Below are positions 53,690 to 61,951 of a DNA stretch of 64,000 nt, one piece after another. Position numbers and translations under genes: made by a program. The stretch is from assembly GCF_008923245.1 (NCBI RefSeq), contig NZ_WBOS01000004.1, positions 369,978 through 433,977 on the forward strand, given 5' to 3'. The stretch comes from Cytobacillus depressus (GTDB lineage Bacteria; Bacillota; Bacilli; Bacillales; Cytobacillaceae). Numbering within the stretch: the first letter of the stretch is position 1; every line of letters begins with the position of its first letter. Under the pieces are notes generated by a model that searched no databases, was not told the origin of the DNA, and was given only the letters and a program-made list of their open reading frames with translations.

Positions 53690-54037
53690 CGATGCACTTT
53701 CATCTCAGGCAACGGTAAGCATTCTTCATAGTAGTTCTCCCTATGCTAACGAAGCAAGACAATAACATACAACAGCTTTTTGATCTAGGGTATTGTTGCA
53801 TATCAAAAAAGGGAATAAGGAGTACTTCGTAAAAATTAAGGAGGTAATCCATGTACTTATATCTCGTTCTACCGATCCTTAGATATCGGGTGCTATTCCC
53901 TTACAAGGATTAGCGTCTATAAATTACATAGATGTATAAATAATAAAATTATTTACTATATTTGAATTTTTTTACTATAATGGTAAAAAATACGTCATTA
54001 TTTAAGTGTAATTTTTTAATGGGAATGGGGTTTAAAA
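53690..54037. other. Intergenic region with orphan RBS/start and a C-repeat relic
   Basis: A strong AAGGAGG and ATG at 53850 lead straight into a degenerate C repeat (ATGTACTTATAT ... TATCGGGTGCTATTCCC), giving a 20-codon frame that ends in the repeat. It looks like a gene start whose body was lost. Further on, TTTACTATAATGGTAAA (53972-53988) is an inverted repeat over a TATAAT -10, probably the acyltransferase promoter. Confidence 0.45.
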
Positions 54038-55198
54038 GTGAAAAAAGAGAGTGATCATTTATATTTCATCGATAATATAAAAATAGCTTTAATTATGCTT
54101 GTAGTAGCTCACCATGCTGGGCAAGCCTATGGACCAGGTGGTTGGTGGTATTTTTTGGATGATGAATCAATCAACTGGTTGGGTAGATTTTTCTCTGTAA
54201 ATGCAGCATTTTTTATGAGTATGTTTTTCTTTTTATCAGCCTATTTTCTCCCTCAATCAATCGCGAGAAAAGGGCCGAAACGATTTTTAAAAGAACGATT
54301 TATTAGAATCGGTATTCCATTACTACTGGGATTTCTCGTGATAATTCCTATTCTGATGTATTTATATTACATTAATTTCAGAGAGTATGAACCCATCTCA
54401 TTTTTTTCTTACTATGTTAATATATTTTTTGGACTTGGCAATGAACCAACCAATTGGACTGGGCCATCATGGCCTGATATGCAATTTGGCCATTTATGGT
54501 TTTTAGAGCATTTACTTGTGTATGCGGTTGTGTTTTCAGTCTGGACCTTCTTTACATGTAAGAAATCCACAAAAAAATCTGATGGAAAAATTAAGGTTTA
54601 TCAGATTCTCTCCTTGTGGTTGGTCGTTAGTTTAGTGACTTTCATTACAAGGATATGGTTTCCTATTGATCATTGGTCAGCTTTCTTAGGGTTTATTCAA
54701 ACAGAATTTGCACATGTACCACAGTATGTGAGTTTCTTTTATTTAGGCATTATGGCTTATCATCGCAAATGGTTTTTAACTCTAAGTGTGAGAGCAGGAT
54801 ACATCTGGCTTGCTATTGGAATTTTTATTGTAACTATTTTGTATTTTGGAGGGACTACAGTATATCCTTTTCTTTTAAAGGGTGGCCAAAACTTCGGTTC
54901 GTTGGCTCGATCATTTATTGAGACGTTACTGTGTATTTCGCTAATAATTGGTCTTCTAATTTTATTTAGAGAAAAAATTAACGGCACTAGTCGTTGGTCA
55001 AAGATGTTATCAAACAATGTATTTGTTGTTTATTTCATCCATGTCCCAGTAGTTGTCTCCCTCCAATATACATTGAATGACCTGCCAATATCAGTCTGGG
55101 CTAAATTCCTTATAACAGCATTTTGGGGAATTGTTTTAAGTTTTTTGCTAAGTCATTTTGTATGGCGAAAGATTCCATACCTCAAAAAAATGATGTGA
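54038..55198 (+). CDS. Acyltransferase 3 family membrane protein
   Basis: 386 aa, about ten TM segments. The N-terminal IDNIKIALIMLVVAHHAGQA carries the family His pair, followed by MSMFFFLSAYFLP and RFLKERFIRIGIPLLLGF. Such proteins O-acylate extracellular polymers or antibiotics. GTG start. Single gene in the accessory region. Confidence 0.83.
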   Translation: MKKESDHLYFIDNIKIALIMLVVAHHAGQAYGPGGWWYFLDDESINWLGRFFSVNAAFFMSMFFFLSAYFLPQSIARKGPKRFLKERFIRIGIPLLLGFLVIIPILMYLYYINFREYEPISFFSYYVNIFFGLGNEPTNWTGPSWPDMQFGHLWFLEHLLVYAVVFSVWTFFTCKKSTKKSDGKIKVYQILSLWLVVSLVTFITRIWFPIDHWSAFLGFIQTEFAHVPQYVSFFYLGIMAYHRKWFLTLSVRAGYIWLAIGIFIVTILYFGGTTVYPFLLKGGQNFGSLARSFIETLLCISLIIGLLILFREKINGTSRWSKMLSNNVFVVYFIHVPVVVSLQYTLNDLPISVWAKFLITAFWGIVLSFLLSHFVWRKIPYLKKMM

Positions 55199-55745
55199 AC
55201 GGAAATAATATTTAAATAAGTGAAAAGTGAAAAGCCAGAAATAATGCTGGCTTTTATCTTAGTAGGCAGACGATACGCAGTAATGTAATCTTATTCAACA
55301 ATCGGGCGCGTTTGTTGAAGATACAAATGATAATTTTGTTGTGGTATAAGCTTTGGTGTTGTAGTAGTAAATGAGGTCATATGTTGTACAAAAAAGGATA
55401 GATGTAAGCAGGTATAATCCCATGTTAATCTATCCTTCCTTTTTACCCTATATAATATGTGACATTATAATAAATCGTTTAATTATAGATGTTCATAATT
55501 ATTTTCTTGTCTTTTAATAAAATTGATAAAGCTCGAAATCTTTTTTTGTTTTTCAGTTTGTTTGTACTAGGGGGTCCAACATTGTTTCTGGCAATCAATG
55601 TTTTGGCAGTATGTTTATTAATTCTTATGAATTTTTACTCAAAAGAAAACTGAATAGACACGGTTTTGGTCCTAAAGTTGGAAGGGAATTTTAAATTTTA
55701 TACAGAATGTGTAATCTATGGATATATTCAACATGAGGGTTGACA
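55199..55745. other. Decayed intergenic region
   Basis: Contains a truncated C repeat at 55290-55320 (TTCAACAATCGGGCGCGTTT), a terminator-like hairpin at 55390-55444 (AAAAAGGATAGAT paired with ATCTATCCTT and T-rich tail), and a 54-codon hydrophobic frame at 55489-55653 (MFIIIFLSFNKIDKARNLFL...) without a ribosome binding site, probably a membrane-protein fragment. Confidence 0.5.
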
Positions 55746-56158
55746 ATGGAACTATTAAAATTATTGGTTAGTGGTAACGTTTCTGTTCCTTAGCTTCCGG
55801 CGGTTCAAAAGTAGCATCAATATGGTGGGAAGAATACAGTGATGGAAAAGCATTTGCTGTTGATTATCCTCGTTCTAAACAAGTTAAGTCAACAGTTTGG
55901 CAATATAGAGATTTCAAAGCTGTAGCAAATAATATAAAAACTGCAGAGAAGGAGTTGGTAACCTTCGGTGTATTAGGTGTTGCAGATGCTGTGTGGAGAA
56001 CTGTTAAAAAAGGTGATCTTCTAAATTTAACACTTATTAAAAAATTAAGTAGTAAATTATTAAGGGCTATTCCAGGTTTAGGCACTTTATATAGTATATA
56101 TACATATGTAAGTTATTGTATTAGTGCAAGAAATCTCTATAATAAAATTCCTGTATAA
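55746..56158 (+). pseudogene. Disrupted gene of unknown family (possible secreted/toxin-like)
   Basis: An ATG at 55746 leads to 15 codons and a stop. The neighbouring frame is open from about 55785 to TAA 56158 and reads SGGSKVASIWWEEYSDGKAF, DYPRSKQVKSTVWQYRDFKA and, after a helix, LLRAIPGLGTLYSIYTYVSY. A single frameshift would join the two. The amphipathic, Gly-rich end and the following small membrane gene would fit a bacteriocin-like protein with its immunity partner, but that is only a guess. Confidence 0.5.
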
Positions 56159-56293
56159 ATGCAACAAATGCCTAAAATTCCTTAATTTTACTAAAAAAGT
56201 GGTTAGATATATATTTATCTAGCTACTTTTTAGTAATAATATTTTTTTGTAAAAGTATTTGAATCCGAAATTTATTGAGGCGGGAAAACTTAA

Positions 56294-56629
56294 TTGTGGT
56301 GGGATGCTATCATAAGTGGTTTGTTGATATACATATATTTACATTTAAGTTATAAGGTTTTCTATTATTTGAAAAATTATACAAATAAATCATCAAATGA
56401 TCCCTTTTTAACCTTACTCCCTGGTTGGATATTTGTGATAATTTCTTCTAGATTAATACTTTATTTATTAAATCTATTCCAATTCCCTGGTTTTACAATT
56501 ATGTATATTATATTTTATTTATCAGTTACTATTGTTATCATTTTGGCGATAATTATATTTTTGATAAAACCTTTTAATAAAAAAGTATATACAAAAATTT
56601 TAAATATTTTTAATAAAAATTATAAATAA
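56294..56629 (+). CDS. Small membrane protein
   Basis: 111 aa with three TM segments (IISGLLIYIYLHLSYKVFYY; LLPGWIFVIISSRLILYLL; IMYIIFYLSVTIVIILAIII) and a Lys/Asn-rich cytoplasmic end. TTG start after GAGGCGGG. Very AT-rich. Unknown function. Confidence 0.55.
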   Translation: MWWDAIISGLLIYIYLHLSYKVFYYLKNYTNKSSNDPFLTLLPGWIFVIISSRLILYLLNLFQFPGFTIMYIIFYLSVTIVIILAIIIFLIKPFNKKVYTKILNIFNKNYK

Positions 56630-56805
56630 CCTTTATTGATATATTACACAATAAAGGAACCTGGTTGACAAGGGCCTCCCCTACAAAATGCGGGAAACAT
56701 ACGACTAAGATAATTTTCAGAAAATCAGAGTCATTTACACCATCGTCAACCATTGGTTGCAATCCTCTTTTTTCTTGCACGAAACTATTAATAGAAACTT
56801 AGTGA

Positions 56806-56875
56806 ACTTCCGCAATCGGGCACTTTTATGAAATAAGGAAAGCGTCTCTTTTCATGAAAAGGGCCATATTCTTGC
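56806..56875. repeat. Cassette-type repeat (C), full copy
   Basis: CTTCCGCAATCGGGCACTTT, TATGAAATAAGGAAAGCGTC, TCTTTTCATGAAAAGGGCC, ATATTCTTG. Confidence 0.83.
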
Positions 56876-57020
56876 ATAAGAGAAGGAGTTTTCAGAAGGT
56901 AAATTGAAATTAAAAAGGATGATATTTGGTTGAATATGGTACATCGATATGCATTTTACCCTCCGTTAGAAAGGGGCAGGGATTTGAAAAAAATATTCAT
57001 CTAAAATGAGGTGGTGGAAC

Positions 57021-58049
57021 TTGACTAAAAGAGGTGTAAAGGTTGGTGAATCGATTAAAAAGGTCATAAACAACGAGGGATTTTCTGGAGTTGTTTTCGT
57101 GAAGGACGACAATGAAATACTATTTGAATCAGTATCTGGATATTCTGAGCGGCCTGAAGAACGATTGAATAACATTAACACACGATTTGGTATGGCTTCA
57201 GGCTGTAAGTTGTTTACTGCAATTGCAGTTTGCCAATTAGTTGAGAATGAAATATTATCATTTGATACACGACTTAAAGACTGTTTAGATATAGTTTTTC
57301 CGCATTTCGATGAAAATATAATGATCCATCATCTTTTAACCCACAGTTCTGGAATTCCAGATTATTTTGACGAAGAGGAGATGGATAACTTTGAAGATCT
57401 TTGGAAACAAACACCTATGTATCTATTAAAGGATTTAAGCGATTTTCTGCCATTGTTTAAAAACAAAAAAATGATGTTCGAACCTGGAGAAAGATTTCAT
57501 TATAATAATGCTGCATTTATTGTTTTAGGTTTAATTGTGGAACAACAAACAGGCCTTTCTTTTACCGATTATATTGAAACGAATCTTTTTAATCAATGCG
57601 GTATGAATGATTCAGGCTATTTTTCATTAGATCGGCTCCCCAAAAACACAGCTTATGGATACATCGACGACGAAGGTGGGACATGGAAAACGAATATCTA
57701 CTCGATTCCGATCAAAGGTGGTGCTGATGGAGGAGCCTTTATCTCTGCACCTGATATGATCAAACTTTGGGAAGCATTACTGGATTATCGTCTTTTAAGT
57801 AAAAAATATACTGAACTACTTATGACCTCACACATTCATGTAAAAGAGGAAGTCCATTATGGGTATGGAATTTGGATCAACAAACGTAATAATTCCATAT
57901 TCAAGTATCATATAATGGGGTACGATCCCGGGGTGAGCTTTCATTCGGCTCTGTATCCTGAGTCCGGGATTAAACTTGTAATTCCTTCAAACAAAAGTTC
58001 AGGGCCATTGAAAGTTATGAAAGCGATAGAAAAATATTTTGAAATTTAA
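57021..58049 (+). CDS. Serine hydrolase of the beta-lactamase/class C PBP fold
   Basis: About 342 aa. SxxK motif in FGMASGCKLFTAIAV, YxN motif in ERFHYNNAAFIVLGL, and LLTHSSGIPDYFD between them, as in class C beta-lactamase-related hydrolases. No signal peptide, so cytoplasmic: an esterase or peptidase more likely than a secreted beta-lactamase. TTG 57021 follows GAGGTGG; an ATG 15 bases earlier overlaps that site. Confidence 0.8.
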   Translation: MTKRGVKVGESIKKVINNEGFSGVVFVKDDNEILFESVSGYSERPEERLNNINTRFGMASGCKLFTAIAVCQLVENEILSFDTRLKDCLDIVFPHFDENIMIHHLLTHSSGIPDYFDEEEMDNFEDLWKQTPMYLLKDLSDFLPLFKNKKMMFEPGERFHYNNAAFIVLGLIVEQQTGLSFTDYIETNLFNQCGMNDSGYFSLDRLPKNTAYGYIDDEGGTWKTNIYSIPIKGGADGGAFISAPDMIKLWEALLDYRLLSKKYTELLMTSHIHVKEEVHYGYGIWINKRNNSIFKYHIMGYDPGVSFHSALYPESGIKLVIPSNKSSGPLKVMKAIEKYFEI

Positions 58050-58394
58050 CTTCGTACATCTTTATGCTGTTTTCGATTAAAAATCGCCTTCCCCTGGTGA
58101 TGCATTTTAGCTTAGGAACAATAGATACTGCTCAATTAACTACCTAATAAAACAAGAATTATGTTTTATTCAAGAATAGGGCGCTTTTCTGAATTAAGGA
58201 AAGCGTCTTTCTTCATGAAAAGGGCCATTTAATGGAGGAAGAATCTCAAGAAAAATTGAATACTTATGGTTTGGGGGGGTATTTTCATAAAAAATAGAGT
58301 TCGGATATTTTATTTGGAACTTATTAAGACAGAGGCTTTTAAGATAAAGTACATATTTTAGAGGACAACATAAATAAACAGGGGAGGTAATATA
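58050..58394. other. Intergenic region with a C repeat
   Basis: Holds the C repeat listed at 58167 and AT-rich DNA before the next lipoprotein gene. No other gene seen. Confidence 0.5.
58167..58234. repeat. Cassette-type repeat (C), full copy
   Basis: TATTCAAGAATAGGGCGCTT, TTCTGAATTAAGGAAAGCGT, CTTTCTTCATGAAAAGGGCC, ATTTAATGG. Confidence 0.85.
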
Positions 58395-58805
58395 TTGATA
58401 AAGCGAATGGGTATTGTTTTATTTTCTCTGTTATTGTTAATTGGATGCAATAACTACAACATCAAACAAAACACAGAATTAGAAAAAAATATTAATACGT
58501 CTATTATTATGGTCTCCGATAAAAGTGATAGCGAAATATATATAAAGGCTTTTACAAATTTTGAGTGGGACAAGGCATTTTTAATTAATCCTTATACGTC
58601 GCAAGAAGAGATAGAAAAACAAGTAGGCGTTAATTTCAAAGACCCAAGTAATATTAGTTCGAGAGATGATATCTATTTATTGATATTCCTCAATAATGGA
58701 AAAGTAGTTCAGTATGCAGAAATAAATCGTTTACAAACCTCTTTTTCCTTAGCTGATAAAGAGTTTCTTACACCCTCTAATGATATAATTTATATAGAAA
58801 GGTAA
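58395..58805 (+). CDS. Lipoprotein of unknown function
   Basis: 136 aa with lipobox LIGC (IKRMGIVLFSLLLLIGCNNY). TTG start after GGGGAGG. The mature part is short and mixed alpha/beta. Family not recognised. A degenerate C-like sequence follows the stop. Confidence 0.62.
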   Translation: MIKRMGIVLFSLLLLIGCNNYNIKQNTELEKNINTSIIMVSDKSDSEIYIKAFTNFEWDKAFLINPYTSQEEIEKQVGVNFKDPSNISSRDDIYLLIFLNNGKVVQYAEINRLQTSFSLADKEFLTPSNDIIYIER

Positions 58806-58880
58806 CGAAGTATTATTCAACAAGAGATGATTTTCCACTAGGAACAGTCGCTTCTTTAGCTAACAGGGCATTTGTTGATC

Positions 58881-58962
58881 AAGACATGTACTTATGATCT
58901 TCCACAATCGGGCGCTTTTCTAAAAAAAGGAAAGCGTCTTTCTTCATGAAAAAGGCCAGAAG
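58881..58962. repeat. Cassette-type repeat (C), full copy
   Basis: AAGACATGTACTTATGATCT, TCCACAATCGGGCGCTTTTC, AAGGAAAGCGTCTTTCTTC, ATGAAAAAGGCCAGAAG. Longest left flank, shared with the copies at 52411 and 53850. Confidence 0.85.
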
Positions 58963-58976
58963 TTATTTTATTAAAG

Positions 58977-59008
58977 GACGCGTTTATTTAGGAACGCGTC
59001 TTTTTTAT
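58977..59008 (+). terminator. Terminator
   Basis: GACGCGT/ACGCGTC stem, 10-nt loop, followed by TTTTTTATTT. It closes the accessory region before the LytST unit. Confidence 0.85.
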
Positions 59009-59110
59009 TTAAAGGCTAGTTTAGTTGAAGAATGAGCTTTTTTAAGTTATTGAATATGTTATATCAATTGGTTAATATCGGTGTTTTTTATGTAGGAGAC
59101 GATATATAAA

Positions 59111-59320
59111 ATGAATAGGAAGTTAATTGGGTATTCAATTAGTTCATTTGGGTTAGGAGTTTTAACAAGTTCAATTATTTATCCATTAGGTTTTTTGGAA
59201 TCAGCATTCGTATATGGTGTAATGACATCAGGAGGGGCAGTATTAATATTTGTTGGTAGTTTTATTAGGCCGTCTAAAAAACGATTTTATTGCCAAGCTA
59301 CCAGTTACCCCTTACTATGA
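59111..59320 (+). CDS. Small two-TM membrane protein
   Basis: 69 aa: LIGYSISSFGLGVLTSSIIY and a second helix VYGVMTSGGAVLIFVGSFI, then a short polar end. The last dozen residues (RFYCQATSYPLL) may be foreign, since they run into the leader of lytS. RBS TAGGAGACG. Unknown function. Confidence 0.6.
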   Translation: MNRKLIGYSISSFGLGVLTSSIIYPLGFLESAFVYGVMTSGGAVLIFVGSFIRPSKKRFYCQATSYPLL

Positions 59321-59382
59321 AAAATAGAAGCACTATGAAAAAAGAAATTTATTTAAGAGTGGAAAAGAAACGGGGATTTAAC

Positions 59383-61113
59383 ATGTGGGATCTATTATCA
59401 CAAATGCTATCAAGAATGACGCTTATCATCACTATTGCCTTCCTCTTCACACGACTGCCTATTTTTAGACAGATGATCTATCGAGATTTAAACATCAAAG
59501 GTAGCTTTGTTATGATAATGCTCTTTGGATTATTTGGTGTCATTGGGAATTATACAGCCATCGTCGTCAATCCAGAAGCACATGTAATTTCTAACCTATG
59601 GAATCCTGAACTTCAAATGAATAATGCCATTGCAGATACACGCAATATTGGCATTATCATGGGTGGGCTGGTTGGTGGCCCATTGGTTGGACTTGGATCA
59701 GCTTTAATTGCAGGTGGACATCGCTTCTTTATGGGGGGATTTATTAGCGAAGCCAGTTTTATTGCCTCACTTGTCGGTGGTGGATTGGCAGGACTATTTG
59801 GCCGCAAACTGCGTGGCATTGGCTTAATTCGCCCTTTACCTATGCTTTTAATTAGTATTTTGATTCTGATCATTCAAATTTTACTTATCCCATTGTTTAC
59901 TACCCAGCACATTACAGCTCTTCATTTAATTAGCTATACTGGGATTCCGATTATCGTCATCAATAGTATTGGTATCTGGATTTGTGCGATGATTTTTTAT
60001 AGTGTCATTCAGGCTGAGGAACGAACACGTGCTAACCAAACGGCTACGGCACTATCGATTGCAAACCGGACACTTTCACTTTTCCGTCAGGGGTTAAACG
60101 AATCCACGGCATCAAAAGCCGCAAAGGTCATCCAACAATTAACCAATGTCGACCATGTGGCAATTACCCGCGGTATTAGAGAGCTAGCTCATACAGGCGG
60201 AACCAGCAATCCATCTGAGCTTAAATATAGAGAACAGGTAATTAAAACGGGGAATATGAAAATCGTTCGATCCTTTACGAATGCATTATATCCGCGAAAT
60301 GTAAATAATGCGGCGTTTATTGTATTGCCGTTACTCGTAAAAGATAAGACGATTGGGACGTTAACATTTTATTTTCGCCATCCATTTCTCATGACTTCTG
60401 TTGAACGAGAAATGGCAGAAGGACTTAGTAATTTATTTTCTAGTCAATTAGAGCTGGGAGAGGTTGAACGTTATAATAAGTTACTGCAAGATGCAGAAGT
60501 AAAGGCGCTACATGCCCAAATTCATCCTCATTTTTTATTCAATGCTCTTAATACAATTGTTGCACTTTGTCGCATGGATCCTATGCTCGCTCGTAAATTG
60601 TTACTTCATTTATCTACCTTTTTAAGAAACAATTTGACAGGACTTACCGACCGTCTTGTACGTATCGAAAAAGAATTGGAAAATGTCCATGCCTATTTCG
60701 CATTAGAAGAAGCACGATTTCCTGATAGGTTTGAACTTAGCGTCGAGATGGATCCGAATCTAAGTCATGCTCTCATTCCACCTTTTATTCTACAACCGCT
60801 TGTAGAAAATGCGATTACCCATGGTGAATTAAAGAACTTAGGGGAAACTGGAAAAATTCATATCAACATTAAACAACGAACAGAATCGAAACTACAGTTA
60901 ATCGTTATCGACAATGGAATTGGCGTGCCCCCAGAAAGGCTCGTTGATTTAGGCCAGCGTGTCGTTAACTCAACCAAAAACGGAAGTGGGTCCGCACTCT
61001 TTAATATTAAGGAGCGTCTAACCGCTTTATTTAGCCAAAATGCATCTTTTAACATGGAAAGTAAACCAGGGCAAGGAACTACCGTTTCAATTACATTACC
61101 GATACAATTTTAA
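59383..61113 (+). CDS. lytS: Sensor histidine kinase LytS
   Basis: 576 aa: 5TM-LYT membrane sensor (NGxG-like GSALIAGGHRFFMGG), GAF domain (about 230-360), His_kinase (HAQIHPHFLFNALNTI) and HATPase (PPFILQPLVENAITHG, DNGIGVP). Start is ATG 59383 with GGGGA six bases upstream; the longer frame is not needed. With LytT it senses a membrane-potential or metabolite signal; in B. subtilis the pair controls pyruvate uptake genes. Confidence 0.92.
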   Translation: MWDLLSQMLSRMTLIITIAFLFTRLPIFRQMIYRDLNIKGSFVMIMLFGLFGVIGNYTAIVVNPEAHVISNLWNPELQMNNAIADTRNIGIIMGGLVGGPLVGLGSALIAGGHRFFMGGFISEASFIASLVGGGLAGLFGRKLRGIGLIRPLPMLLISILILIIQILLIPLFTTQHITALHLISYTGIPIIVINSIGIWICAMIFYSVIQAEERTRANQTATALSIANRTLSLFRQGLNESTASKAAKVIQQLTNVDHVAITRGIRELAHTGGTSNPSELKYREQVIKTGNMKIVRSFTNALYPRNVNNAAFIVLPLLVKDKTIGTLTFYFRHPFLMTSVEREMAEGLSNLFSSQLELGEVERYNKLLQDAEVKALHAQIHPHFLFNALNTIVALCRMDPMLARKLLLHLSTFLRNNLTGLTDRLVRIEKELENVHAYFALEEARFPDRFELSVEMDPNLSHALIPPFILQPLVENAITHGELKNLGETGKIHINIKQRTESKLQLIVIDNGIGVPPERLVDLGQRVVNSTKNGSGSALFNIKERLTALFSQNASFNMESKPGQGTTVSITLPIQF

Positions 61114-61136
61114 TTATATAGAGAGGGCAGGTAGAT

Positions 61137-61871
61137 ATGCTGTATGCATTTATTGTAGAGGATGAACAATTTGCACGAGAGGAATTAAAATATTTATTAA
61201 ATGAAACAGGTGATATAGAGATTATTGGCGAGTCCGAAACGATGCACGAAGCTCTATGGGATATTAATGAATGTCAACCTGATGTTGTGTTCCTTGACAT
61301 CCAGCTTGCTAAAGGAAATGGAATGGAACTGGCGAAACAATTTAAACATATGAAAAAACAACCGATGATTGTATTTGCTACAGCTTATGATGCGTATGCA
61401 CTTGATGCATTCGATCTTGATGCTGTTGATTACATTGTCAAGCCAATTGATGAGTCAAGGCTTCGTAAAACTGTAGACAAATTACTAGTACACGCACAGT
61501 TCCATAGTGTTAAACCGCAACAAGAGGATACGCAGCCGCACGGAACAAAAACAATTCCGGTAAAAGACGAAGATAGAATGATTATTGTACAAGTTGATGA
61601 GATTTACTATATAGGAACAGAAAATCGCCAAACGTATATTAAAACCGCCAAGCATAAATATGAAACTGATCTGTTGCTTTATCAAATATTAGAAAAGCTA
61701 GGCGATGACTTTTTACAAGTGCACCGTGGTTATATCGTTAATTTAAAGCAGGTTTCCGCCATAGAACCATGGCTTAATCGTGCGTATAATTTAATTTTAA
61801 AAGATGGATCAAAAGTACCTATCAGTCGCTCATACGCTAAAAATGTTAAACAAAAATTGGGATTTAAATAA
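61137..61871 (+). CDS. lytT: LytTR family response regulator LytT
   Basis: 244 aa: receiver with Asp in DVVFLDIQLAKGNGMEL and KP in IVKPIDESRL, then a LytTR DNA-binding domain (about 145-244: FLQVHRGYIVNLKQVSAIEP). RBS GAGAGGG. Cotranscribed with lytS, 23 bp apart. Confidence 0.93.
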   Translation: MLYAFIVEDEQFAREELKYLLNETGDIEIIGESETMHEALWDINECQPDVVFLDIQLAKGNGMELAKQFKHMKKQPMIVFATAYDAYALDAFDLDAVDYIVKPIDESRLRKTVDKLLVHAQFHSVKPQQEDTQPHGTKTIPVKDEDRMIIVQVDEIYYIGTENRQTYIKTAKHKYETDLLLYQILEKLGDDFLQVHRGYIVNLKQVSAIEPWLNRAYNLILKDGSKVPISRSYAKNVKQKLGFK

Positions 61872-61896
61872 GTTGGTTTCGTCTTGCCTTTAAAAC

Positions 61897-61945
61897 AAAA
61901 AAATAGCATCCATTCTTTAATTAAAAGAATAGATGCTATTTCTAA
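61897..61945. terminator. Bidirectional terminator
   Basis: AAATAGCATCCATTCTT paired with AAGAATAGATGCTATTT, with A-rich and T-rich sides, between convergent lytT and the YfcC-family gene. Confidence 0.88.
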
Positions 61946-61951
61946 AATTTA

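Larger units (their letters stand above)
58806..59110. other. Intergenic region with C repeat and terminator
   Basis: Holds the C repeat at 58881 and the terminator at 58977. Between the lipoprotein stop and 58880 a decayed C-like sequence is recognisable (TTATTCAACAAGAG, ACAGGGCATTTG). No gene seen. Confidence 0.5.

Noticed and set aside
53492..53765. Frames inside the VOC region as independent genes
   Set aside because: They are fragments or antisense shadows of the frameshifted VOC gene.
55955..56158. Separate 67-aa gene
   Set aside because: It is the 3' part of a longer open frame that begins near 55785 without a start codon; treated as part of a pseudogene.
50243..58962. True integron with attC sites
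   Set aside because: No integrase gene, and the repeats lack clear attC core sites; kept only as a cassette-like observation.
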